From Dehalococcoidia bacterium (GTDB lineage: Bacteria; Chloroflexota; Dehalococcoidia; Lucifugimonadales; UBA3495): a stretch of DNA of 25,391 nt. This document shows positions 8,045-15,079 of the stretch, in pieces. The DNA lies in assembly GCA_022823105.1 (NCBI GenBank), contig JAJDXU010000257.1, positions 1 to 25,391 on the forward strand. Direction: 5' to 3'. The notes under the pieces were generated by a model. It was not told the DNA's origin. It made no database searches and worked only from the letters and a program-made list of their open reading frames with translations. The first letter of the stretch is position 1; every line of letters begins with the position of its first letter. The translations under genes and the position numbers were made by a program.

Positions 8045-8074
8045 TGTAGGGGCGACTCATGAGTCGCCCCTACA
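8045..8074. repeat. Palindromic intergenic repeat, copy A (30 bp)
   Basis: A perfect 30-bp palindrome whose arms begin TGTAGGGGCG and whose core is ACTCATGAGT. It lies in the 80-base gap between the binding-protein and permease genes of cassette 2. The ATG inside its core opens an in-frame extension of the downstream permease, but that is a by-product of the palindrome. It belongs with the copies at 10062 and 12716. Confidence 0.9.
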
Positions 8075-8100
8075 ATGTGCGTCAGTGTAGAGCAGAGATT

Positions 8101-9057
8101 ATGCGACAGTACGCGTTGAAACGCATCGCGCTAATTATCCCCACGGTGCTGCTGGTATCTATCATCGTATTCACGGTGATGCGCCTGCTTCCCGGAGACC
8201 CGGCCCTGGTGATTCTGAGTGAGGGCGATGCCACCTTTACCCAGGAGGAGTTGGAAGACCTGCGGGAACAGTTGGGAACCAACCGCCCCATCGTGGTCCA
8301 ATACGTGGAATGGGTTGGCGGCTTGCTCCGGGGTGACTTGGGCACTTCCATCTGGCGGTCGGGACAGCCGGTGACCAAGCTGGTGGGCGAGCGGATCTGG
8401 CGGACGCTGGAACTGGCGGTGCTGGCGATCATAATCGCCGTAGCTTTCGCCGTACCCCTGGGGGTGATTTCGGCCATCAAGCCGGACAGCATCATTGACT
8501 ATGTGTCCAGGGTGATAACCCTGGTGGGCATATCGATACCCACGTTTTTTGCGGGGCTGCTGGTAGTGCTGATATTGTCGCGGGGGTTCGGCTGGCTGCC
8601 GCCGCTCGGCTACGCGGACTTATGGGACGACCCTTGGAAGAACCTCCAGCAGATGTTCCTGCCGGCGCTGGCCCTCGGTTTCTACGACATGGCGTTCATC
8701 GCCCGTGTCACCCGTTCGTCAATGATGGAGATCATCCGCGAGGATTACATGCGGACGGCACGGGCCAAGGGCTTGGCGGAACGGATCGTGCTGGTACGGC
8801 ACGGATTGAAAAATGCGGTGCTGCCCATCCTGACGATTTCGGGCTGGCAGTTCGGTCGCCTGTTCGGCGGCACGGTCATCATCGAGAGCATCTTCAAGGT
8901 GCCCGGCATTGGCACATTGCTGATCGAAACCGTGTTCCAGAGGGACTTCCCGACCATCCAGGCCATCATCATCGTAATCGCGGTGTCCATCGTAATCATC
9001 AACCTGCTGGTTGACCTGTTGTACGGACTGCTGGACCCGCGCATCCGGTACGCCTAA
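8101..9057 (+). CDS. ABC transporter permease, DppB/OppB type, copy 2
   Basis: Inner-membrane permease of 318 residues. An in-frame ATG at 8059 exists, but it lies inside a palindromic repeat; the ATG at 8101 gives MRQYALKRIALIIPTVLLVS, which aligns residue for residue with the start of the copy 1 permease. The family landmarks are the first helix with VMRLLPGDPALVIL, the FGWLPPLGYADLWDDPW segment, the EAA loop EDYMRTARAKGLAERIVL near residue 214 and the DLLYGLLDPRIRYA end. The ribosome site before 8101 is weak (AGAGCAGAG). It should pair with the DppC-type permease at 9091. No ATPase gene accompanies it. Confidence 0.92.
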   Translation: MRQYALKRIALIIPTVLLVSIIVFTVMRLLPGDPALVILSEGDATFTQEELEDLREQLGTNRPIVVQYVEWVGGLLRGDLGTSIWRSGQPVTKLVGERIWRTLELAVLAIIIAVAFAVPLGVISAIKPDSIIDYVSRVITLVGISIPTFFAGLLVVLILSRGFGWLPPLGYADLWDDPWKNLQQMFLPALALGFYDMAFIARVTRSSMMEIIREDYMRTARAKGLAERIVLVRHGLKNAVLPILTISGWQFGRLFGGTVIIESIFKVPGIGTLLIETVFQRDFPTIQAIIIVIAVSIVIINLLVDLLYGLLDPRIRYA

Positions 9058-9090
9058 ACACACCGGAAGCGACCACGGAGAATTACCGGA

Positions 9091-10020
9091 ATGACTACTA
9101 CCAACACCGGGCAGGGAATGGCGATCGCTGACGCTGATTCCCAACTGCTGGAGATGCGTCCCCGGCAAACGCGGCTGCAAAAGTTGGTCGCCTTTTCGCG
9201 ATCCAAGCCATTGGGCGCGATCAGCGCCGTCATCATCCTGCTGACCATTCTGGCAGCGGGGGTTTCCTACGTCGTACCGAGCGTATTGCCCCACGACCCG
9301 TTGGATGTGCGAGCGCATGAGGAGAAATACCTGCCTCCTCAGCCCGGCGCGTGGCTGGGCAGCGATCACTTGGGACGGGACGAATTGAGCCGACTCATTG
9401 CCGGCTCGCAGATTTCCATTTATGTGGGACTGCTCAGTGTAGGTATCGGTGTAACGTTGGGCGCCCTCATCGGCATCCTCAGCGCTTATATTGGCGGAAA
9501 AGTTGATCTGGTCATCCAGAGAATTGTCGATGCCATGATGGCCTTTCCACCCATCATCCTTGCGCTGGGGCTGGTAGCCGTGCTGGGAGGTTCCGCCAAC
9601 AACGTCATCATGGCTTTGCTGGTCATCCTGCTACCGGGAACCATCAGGGTCATCCGGTCGCAGGTGTTGAGCATCAAGGAACTGGACTACACGCTGGCCG
9701 CCACCGCCATCGGGGCCGGGTCGATCCGTATCATGCTACGCCACATCCTGCCCAACGTGATTGCCAGCTACATCGTGCTGGGCACCATCACGCTGGGGTT
9801 CGCGATCATCATCGAAGCGTCGCTGTCCTTCCTGGGAGTGGGAGTTCCACCGGATATCCCGACTTGGGGCGGCATGCTGACCCGTGGCACGGAGGAGATC
9901 CGCATAGCCTGGTGGCTGGCGGTGTTCCCCGGAATCGCCATCTCGGTGGTGGTATTTGCGATCAACTTTCTGGGGGATGCGCTGCGCGATACGCTGGACC
10001 CGCGGTTGAGAGGCCGGTAA
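9091..10020 (+). CDS. ABC transporter permease, DppC/OppC type, copy 2
   Basis: Inner-membrane permease of 309 residues, starting at the ATG at 9091 behind a GGAGA site. The order of features matches copy 1: cytosolic N terminus, first helix (AISAVIILLTILAAGVSYVV), the HDPLDV segment, GSDHLGRDELSRLIAGSQIS, the EAA loop ELDYTLAATAIGAGSIRIML near residue 197, and the C terminus FLGDALRDTLDPRLRGR. The periplasmic stretch after helix 1 is longer than in copy 1 (VPSVLPHDPLDVRAHEEKYL), the main difference between the paralogs. It follows its DppB partner by 33 bases and closes cassette 2. Confidence 0.93.
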   Translation: MTTTNTGQGMAIADADSQLLEMRPRQTRLQKLVAFSRSKPLGAISAVIILLTILAAGVSYVVPSVLPHDPLDVRAHEEKYLPPQPGAWLGSDHLGRDELSRLIAGSQISIYVGLLSVGIGVTLGALIGILSAYIGGKVDLVIQRIVDAMMAFPPIILALGLVAVLGGSANNVIMALLVILLPGTIRVIRSQVLSIKELDYTLAATAIGAGSIRIMLRHILPNVIASYIVLGTITLGFAIIIEASLSFLGVGVPPDIPTWGGMLTRGTEEIRIAWWLAVFPGIAISVVVFAINFLGDALRDTLDPRLRGR

Positions 10021-10061
10021 GCGCCTTTCGACAGGCTCGGAACCAGCGGCAGGCAATAATA

Positions 10062-10090
10062 GTAGGGGCGGGTTTCAAACCCGCCCCTAC
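10062..10090. repeat. Palindromic intergenic repeat, copy B (29 bp)
   Basis: Two perfect 14-base arms (GTAGGGGCGGGTTT and its complement) around a single central C. It lies between the convergent genes ending at 10020 and 10116, so it could also act as a terminator hairpin for both. It shares the TAGGGGCG/CGCCCCTA ends with the copies at 8045 and 12716 but has a different inner sequence. Confidence 0.88.
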
Positions 10091-10115
10091 GGCTATCAGT
10101 TACGCCAACAATGGT

Positions 10116-10475
10116 TTAGATGTGAAATTCGTCGATGGAAACCAGGCCAGGGTTGGGCTGCGTCGGATCAACCATCAGATCGAAATCCTCCAAGGTGGTC
10201 GCTCCCAGTAGGTACTGCCCTTCAGGTCCGAAAATGACGGTACAGGTGCGCTCCCGGTCGTCAATGCGAAACCGTGCCTCCCCGACATCACGTTGAATGA
10301 AGTTGCCATCAGCTATTCGGTAAGTGCGACGTTCCAATGGCGCAAGGCTCAACGACGACAACAGGGACTGCGGTATCACGGAATGAGTCGATCCGGTATC
10401 CACCAGCGCGGAGACCGGGAGAAAGTCACCCCCCAACGGATGGCCGACGCCGATGTCAACGTAAAAAGTGCCCAT
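10116..10475 (-). CDS. Retropepsin-like (clan AA) aspartic protease, single small domain
   Basis: A 119-residue protein with the hallmarks of a retroviral-type aspartic protease fold. The catalytic loop is ALVDTGSTHSVIP (D26-T-G-S29), and the hydrophobic-hydrophobic-Gly motif is YLLGATTLEDFDLMVDP (LLG at 89-91). One catalytic Asp per chain implies it works as a homodimer, as retropepsins do. There is no signal peptide or membrane segment, so it is probably cytosolic. The ATG at 10475 is preceded by an AGGAA ribosome site. It faces cassette 2 tail to tail and the SMP-30 gene head to head, so it seems to be a single-gene unit. Its substrate is unknown, and bacterial stand-alone members of this family are poorly characterised. 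Confidence 0.8.
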   Translation of the reverse strand: MGTFYVDIGVGHPLGGDFLPVSALVDTGSTHSVIPQSLLSSLSLAPLERRTYRIADGNFIQRDVGEARFRIDDRERTCTVIFGPEGQYLLGATTLEDFDLMVDPTQPNPGLVSIDEFHI

Positions 10476-10570
10476 TTGGTTTCCTGGTATCGAACTCTAA
10501 TGTGATGTGCGGACCGCATGGTAATGGCATGGACAGACACCGTCAATTCCGATTCGGTGTACCTAACCCG

Positions 10571-10579
10571 TGCTAAACT
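10571..10579 (+). promoter_or_regulatory. Possible extended -10 promoter of the SMP-30 gene
   Basis: TGCTAAACT is an extended -10 element (TG, one base, TAAACT) located 31 bases before the ATG at 10610. No good -35 box lies 17 bases upstream, so this is tentative. Confidence 0.35.
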
Positions 10580-10609
10580 GCGGCCACCTGCTACGGAGGT
10601 GCATCGGAT

Positions 10610-11542
10610 ATGTCCTGGAACTTTGAACTGGTTGCGGGTCCCTACGGAGGGACCACCGAAGGGCCGGTCTGGGATGGGGAGGCGATACTTTTCACCCATA
10701 TACCCGCGTCGCAGATCCTACGCTACGACCCGACGACCGGCGAGGTCACCGAGTATTTCAACGAATCTTTCAATACCAACGGCTTGTGTTTCGACGCCCA
10801 GGGCAATCTGTACGGATGCCAACAGGGTCGGCGACGCATCGCCCGCTTTGACTCGGCAACCAACACGGCAACGTCCATGCCACATCTGCTGGACGGTAAG
10901 AGGCACAACAACCCCAATGATCTGGTGGTGGACAAGTCGGGCCGCATCTGGTTCACCGACCCATACTCAGGCATCGGAGACAGCGGGCCGCAGGAACTGG
11001 ACCACATGTCGGTGCTGAGGCTGGATCCCAAGGGGAACGACCAGTGGGAGCTGGTCCGAGCCACCACGGACATATCGCGGCCCAATGGAATCCTGATCAG
11101 TCGCGACCAGAAAACGCTTTACATCGCGCAGAGCGATTATGGCGCAGACCGACGCCGTGAGCTCAGGGCATATCCGATCAACGACGACGGATCGCTGGGC
11201 GAGCACAAGACGCTGCACACCTTTGGCATAGACGGAGGGGCTGCCGACGGAGATTCGAGAGGACAGGGCAGCCAGGGCGTCCAGCGAGGTGTTGACGGGA
11301 TGACGCTGGACGTAGATGGCAATATTGTCGTTTGCGCAGGCTGGGAAGCCGCTGGGCCTGGCCCGATCATCTATGTGTTCTCGCCGGAGGGGAGGGTGCT
11401 GGAAACGCACCTGATGCGTGTGGACCGGCCCACCAACTGCTGCTTCGGGGATGCGGACATGAGAACCCTCTACGTTACGACCGGAGGCGGGCACCTGTTC
11501 CGCGCGCGCACGGACCGCACCGGCTGGATAATGTGGCCGTAG
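10610..11542 (+). CDS. SMP-30/gluconolactonase/LRE family protein
   Basis: A 310-residue six-bladed beta-propeller of the SMP-30/gluconolactonase family, which hydrolyses sugar lactones or related esters using one divalent metal. The expected metal and active-site positions are present: Glu17 in EGPVWDG, Asn102/Asp104 in HNNPNDLVVD, Asn159 in SRPNGILIS and Asp229 in GVDGMTLDVDGN. The GRIWFTDPYSG strand at about 111-121 is also typical. There is no signal peptide, so it should act in the cytosol. The start at 10610 has GGAGG at 10595-10599. The next gene encodes another beta-propeller and has its own putative promoter. The exact substrate is not predictable. Confidence 0.9.
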   Translation: MSWNFELVAGPYGGTTEGPVWDGEAILFTHIPASQILRYDPTTGEVTEYFNESFNTNGLCFDAQGNLYGCQQGRRRIARFDSATNTATSMPHLLDGKRHNNPNDLVVDKSGRIWFTDPYSGIGDSGPQELDHMSVLRLDPKGNDQWELVRATTDISRPNGILISRDQKTLYIAQSDYGADRRRELRAYPINDDGSLGEHKTLHTFGIDGGAADGDSRGQGSQGVQRGVDGMTLDVDGNIVVCAGWEAAGPGPIIYVFSPEGRVLETHLMRVDRPTNCCFGDADMRTLYVTTGGGHLFRARTDRTGWIMWP

Positions 11543-11554
11543 GCGTTCAGGCTC

Positions 11555-11583
11555 TTGACATCCCGCACTATTCCACCAACAAT
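11555..11583 (+). promoter_or_regulatory. Probable promoter of the Asp-box propeller gene
   Basis: A perfect TTGACA at 11555-11560 is followed by a 17-base spacer and AACAAT (four of six matches to TATAAT) at 11578-11583. It would start transcription near 11590, ahead of the ATG at 11622. Confidence 0.5.
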
Positions 11584-11621
11584 CTGCGAAACTGCAACCG
11601 GCAACACAGGGAGATTAGGCG

Positions 11622-12698
11622 ATGACCATCACAGCGCACAACACCAACGTATATGTCGGCCTGGCCGGCGAGAGCGCACTCATCATTGGGGCGGAAGGCA
11701 CACCTCTGGGCGAAGGCGGCATGTATCGCCTGACCGAAGGGGAGTCCCAGTGGGCATCCATCGAGAACGGGTTGCCTGAGAATCCACAGGTGCGGGCTTT
11801 GTTGGCCCATCCGGACCGACCGGCAACGATATTTGCCGGCACGCAGGACGGCGTGTATCGCACCGACGACCGTGGCGACAATTGGAGCCGCACGGACACG
11901 CTTAGCGGCGACGTCTGGTCGTTGGCCGTTCACCCCAACGACTCGTCCATCATGTTCGCCGGCTACGACGAGGGCCGGGTTTGCCGATCTAACGACGGCG
12001 GCAATACATGGAAGCAGATGAACACGGACGGGTTGGTGCATCCGCACATCACCATGAACCCCTACGAAATCTGCAAGCGGGTGATTGGCATCAGCATCGA
12101 CCCTGCACACCCGGACGACGTTTACGGGGCTATCGAGGTCGGTGGACTGATCGCCTCTCGGGACGGTGGTGACACCTGGTCGTGCATCACGGACGGACAC
12201 TATACCCGCCTGGGTCCGGTGGACCTGCACGGAGTTCAAGTCAACCCCACGTCGCCGGGACTGGTGTACATCATCACCCAGTTGGCGATGTTCCGCAGCC
12301 GGCACCGGGGCGCGGACTGGGAATTTGTACCCATCGAGGAGATGTTCGAGGGTGGAAGCTACTGCCGGGACCTGGTAGTCGATCCCACTGATCCGAGCAA
12401 GATGTACCTGGCTGCGGGAGCCGGCGGCGGCAGCGCTCCGGCCGGCACCGTGGACGCCGGCGTCCTGGTCCGTTCGACTGACGCGGGCGAGACCTGGGAG
12501 AGAGTTGACCTGGGTGAGATTGCCCCGGCGCGGATGTTCCAGATCGCGATCGACCGCAACGCCCCGAGCAACGTCTATTGCTGCGACCGGGACGGCCACG
12601 TGTATTGCAGCAACGACGGCGGCAACGAGTGGACGAGGACCGACGTGCCCGTGGAAATGTCCCGGGGACGCCATGTTTACCCGATGGTAGCCGCCTGA
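11622..12698 (+). CDS. BNR/Asp-box repeat beta-propeller protein (sialidase-like fold, function unknown)
   Basis: A 358-residue protein built from Asp-box (BNR) repeats. Six copies of the S/T-x-D-x-G-x-x-W pattern or its variants are visible: YRTDDRGDNW, CRSNDGGNTW, ASRDGGDTW, FRSRHRGADW, VRSTDAGETW and YCSNDGGNEW. This spacing fits a propeller like those of sialidases and plant-type photosystem assembly proteins, but I see no sialidase arginine triad, so enzymatic activity is not implied. There is no signal peptide despite the secreted look of the fold. The start at 11622 follows GGGAG about 13 bases upstream. It lies between a lactonase gene and an unrecognised gene on the same strand, separated from the latter by a palindromic repeat. 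Confidence 0.85.
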   Translation: MTITAHNTNVYVGLAGESALIIGAEGTPLGEGGMYRLTEGESQWASIENGLPENPQVRALLAHPDRPATIFAGTQDGVYRTDDRGDNWSRTDTLSGDVWSLAVHPNDSSIMFAGYDEGRVCRSNDGGNTWKQMNTDGLVHPHITMNPYEICKRVIGISIDPAHPDDVYGAIEVGGLIASRDGGDTWSCITDGHYTRLGPVDLHGVQVNPTSPGLVYIITQLAMFRSRHRGADWEFVPIEEMFEGGSYCRDLVVDPTDPSKMYLAAGAGGGSAPAGTVDAGVLVRSTDAGETWERVDLGEIAPARMFQIAIDRNAPSNVYCCDRDGHVYCSNDGGNEWTRTDVPVEMSRGRHVYPMVAA

Positions 12699-12715
12699 TT
12701 TTCCCACAACAATCA

Positions 12716-12741
12716 TAGGGGCGAATGATCATTCGCCCCTA
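12716..12741. repeat. Palindromic intergenic repeat, copy C (26 bp)
   Basis: A perfect 26-bp palindrome with TAGGGGCG and CGCCCCTA ends and an AATGATCATT core, in the 78-base gap between two same-strand genes. It is the third member of the family at 8045 and 10062. Confidence 0.88.
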
Positions 12742-12776
12742 CAACGCCAATAACGCCCGACGGAGGAATACCTGCC

Positions 12777-13400
12777 GTGTCATCCAATCCGTTATGGACT
12801 GCGACCTACCGGGTCGGTGAAGCCGACCTGGAGTATATGACGCTGGAGGCGGGCGATCTGCCTGGTGATCTGCGCGGATACCAGCTGGCTCGTTCCGGCA
12901 TGCTGGACAATGCCGAGATGGCAGAGAACGGTTTCACCGGTAGCACCGCCGACCGGTTTCGTAACGCGGGGCGCATCGGCGGATTCATGAGAGAGTTTGT
13001 GCCGACGTCCGACGTTTCCCCAACCAATGGCGTCAATTTCGTGGGCGCCACGGTGGTCCACCTGTTCGAGAATCCTGACCAGGTTTCCGGCTGGATGTCA
13101 GACATTTTCGTGAAGGATTTCGAGGACAACCTGGGCGAAAGCGTCGGCTCAGGTCAGCAGATAATTTCCGTGGACAGGCTGGAAACGCAGGGTTTCCATG
13201 ATGAGTCGGTGGGCCTGAGGGTGCTGCAGGGAGGGCCAGCCGGGTTGTTATCCTCAACCGTGATTGACTTCCGGGTCGGCAGGCTGTTGGGAGTAGCATT
13301 CGTGGGCGTGATCGGCGAACACGAGCGCACGAACTTGACGACGGAGATGGCCCTGGCCCTAGAAAAACGGATGGTGGAGGTGGCCCTCGGCGCGCGGTAG
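12777..13400 (+). CDS. Conserved-looking hypothetical protein, 207 aa
   Basis: I do not recognise a family. The GTG start at 12777 is well supported by GGAGG at 12762-12766. The protein is soluble: there is no signal peptide and no membrane helix. It looks like an alternating beta/alpha domain, with hydrophobic strands GVNFVGATVVHLF, GLRVLQGGPAGLLSSTVIDF and RLLGVAFVGVIG and a C-terminal amphipathic helix (TTEMALALEKRMVEVAL). This layout loosely resembles the PsbP-like/PknH-sensor folds of secreted actinobacterial proteins, but that is only an impression. Its stop codon abuts the stop codon of the convergent symporter gene. Codon use looks like its neighbours, so it is a real gene. Confidence 0.7.
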   Translation: MSSNPLWTATYRVGEADLEYMTLEAGDLPGDLRGYQLARSGMLDNAEMAENGFTGSTADRFRNAGRIGGFMREFVPTSDVSPTNGVNFVGATVVHLFENPDQVSGWMSDIFVKDFEDNLGESVGSGQQIISVDRLETQGFHDESVGLRVLQGGPAGLLSSTVIDFRVGRLLGVAFVGVIGEHERTNLTTEMALALEKRMVEVALGAR

Positions 13401-14921
13401 CTAACCGGACGCGACGGGAGTTGGCGTTTCCGGTACCGCGGCGTTAGAGTTTACCCGGTCGAACAACCGCACGACCTCTCCCAAGGGTTGCTCGGTAAGG
13501 CCGGCCACCACCACGGCGGTTACCGTAGCGATTGCGAAAGCAGGAGTTGCCGGCTGGATGTCCCAAATGTCTGCGGGTCCTCCGGCCAACAGGGCCCATG
13601 CCGAGGCAGCCACGGCGCCGGCAGTCATTGACGCGGCGGCGCCCCACGCATTGAACCGCCGCCAATACAGCGCCAGGAGCACCGTAGGGCCGAAAGCCGC
13701 GCCCATGCCTCCCCAGGCGAATGTAACCAGGTTCGAGATGGAGCCCGGGTAGAAGATAGACACCAAGGCTGATACGATCCCAATGACCACCAGCAGCAGG
13801 CGGCCCAGCCAGACCCGGGCGTTCCCCGATATCCGGTAAGTTACATCCTTGATGACGGGCAGGTCGTCGGTCGCCACCGCGGAAGCCAAAAGAAGCTGCG
13901 AATCGGCGGTGCTCATGACCGCCGCGATCACCGCCGTCAACAACACGCCGGTGATCACCGGGTGAAAGAAAACCTCGGACATTACCAGGTACACCCGTTC
14001 TGGGTCGGCCGCCTCGCCAAGGAGCCCGACGTCGGCCAAGGCAGGGCGGGCAACGACACCCAACAGCACAGCCAGCAGAAACACGGACGATATCCATGCC
14101 ACGGACATGCGTCGACTCTTGGCGACCTGGTCGTCGCGCTGCAACGCCATGAAACGCTGCAGAATTCGTTGGGCGCCCAGCCCGCCTACGGCCCACCCGG
14201 ACATCGACAGGATCGCCACCAGCGTAACGGGCGCCCCTCCGGCCGCATTGAACGGGTTCAACCAACTGGACGAGTAGCTGCCGATGTCCACGAGAGGGTT
14301 GTCGGTCCAAACCGCCAGGAACACGACCATTACGAACAGGCTGGCCAGCATCAGAAGGGCCTGGGTTACATCGGTTCGGGACACGGCCATGAAGCCGCCG
14401 ATCAGCGTGTAGGAAGCGACGGCGATCAGGGTGAGAATGACGCCGGTAACGTATTCGAGCCCGAAAATTGTTTCGAGCAACTTGGCGCCGCCAACCAGAC
14501 CGGAACTGACATAGAAGACCACAAACAAGATGGTGATTAACGCTGCGGCGGTTCTCAAAGTGCCGGTGCGGTCGGCGAAGCGCACCTCCAGGAACTCAGG
14601 TATGGTGAGAACGTCGCCGGCGGCGATGGTGTAGCGACGCAACCGGCCCGCGATGAATGTCCAACTCAACCAGACACCGACAATGATGGCGACGGGAACC
14701 CAGATCTCGACAGCGCCGTTGGTGAAAGCGAGAGCAGGCAGCGCCAACATGGTCCATGCGCTGGTGGTCGAAGAACCGGCGCTGAGGGCGGCGGTAATAC
14801 TGCTGAGCCGTCGGCCTCCGAGAACGTACTCGGACATGTTCCGCATGCGACGCATGCCGGCCACCGCGATGGCGATGAGCATGGCGAAATAGACGCCGAA
14901 TACGGCGATCACCCAAAACAT
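13401..14921 (-). CDS. Sodium:solute symporter, PutP-like (SSS family)
   Basis: Inner-membrane cotransporter of 506 residues, close to the 502 of E. coli PutP. PutP-like landmarks are LSAGSSTTSAWTMLALP in the first broken helix, GGFMAVSRTDVTQALLM, the RFMALQRDDQVAKSRRMS loop and VMSTADSQLLLASAVATDD, which carries the Ser/Thr pair of the Na+ site. About 13 hydrophobic segments are visible. The residue corresponding to PutP Asp55, a key sodium-site residue, is Thr52 here, so coupling or substrate may differ from proline/Na+ transport. The start at 14921 has a GGAAGG ribosome site. It faces the gene at 12777 tail to tail with no intergenic base. Proline is only one possible substrate. Confidence 0.9.
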   Translation of the reverse strand: MFWVIAVFGVYFAMLIAIAVAGMRRMRNMSEYVLGGRRLSSITAALSAGSSTTSAWTMLALPALAFTNGAVEIWVPVAIIVGVWLSWTFIAGRLRRYTIAAGDVLTIPEFLEVRFADRTGTLRTAAALITILFVVFYVSSGLVGGAKLLETIFGLEYVTGVILTLIAVASYTLIGGFMAVSRTDVTQALLMLASLFVMVVFLAVWTDNPLVDIGSYSSSWLNPFNAAGGAPVTLVAILSMSGWAVGGLGAQRILQRFMALQRDDQVAKSRRMSVAWISSVFLLAVLLGVVARPALADVGLLGEAADPERVYLVMSEVFFHPVITGVLLTAVIAAVMSTADSQLLLASAVATDDLPVIKDVTYRISGNARVWLGRLLLVVIGIVSALVSIFYPGSISNLVTFAWGGMGAAFGPTVLLALYWRRFNAWGAAASMTAGAVAASAWALLAGGPADIWDIQPATPAFAIATVTAVVVAGLTEQPLGEVVRLFDRVNSNAAVPETPTPVASG

Positions 14922-15079
14922 TGCGTATCCCTTCCTGGTCCGTTATTTGTTGGGCCCGGGCTCAATCGCGGCCCGACGGGTTCCGAAACGGTTATATGTT
15001 TGCCCCAGCAGAGTGCCGGGCGCTGAGTCGAGAATTCGTACTACAACTCGATTGAATTTGTTAACAAAAGCAAATCAGA

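Noticed and set aside
8059..8100. Upstream ATG extending the copy 2 DppB-type permease by 14 residues
   Set aside because: The ATG is part of the perfect palindrome at 8045-8074, and the paralog starts at the position equivalent to 8101.
11622..12698. Calling the Asp-box protein a sialidase
   Set aside because: Asp boxes indicate fold only; no arginine triad or FRIP motif is visible.
11568..12716. Minus-strand open frame (382 codons) opposite the Asp-box protein
   Set aside because: The plus strand encodes six Asp boxes; the antisense translation has no recognisable motifs.
15057..15068. TTTGTTAACAAA palindrome between the zinc-ribbon and symporter genes
   Set aside because: Only 12 bp and AT-only ends; could be an operator but is not distinguishable from chance.
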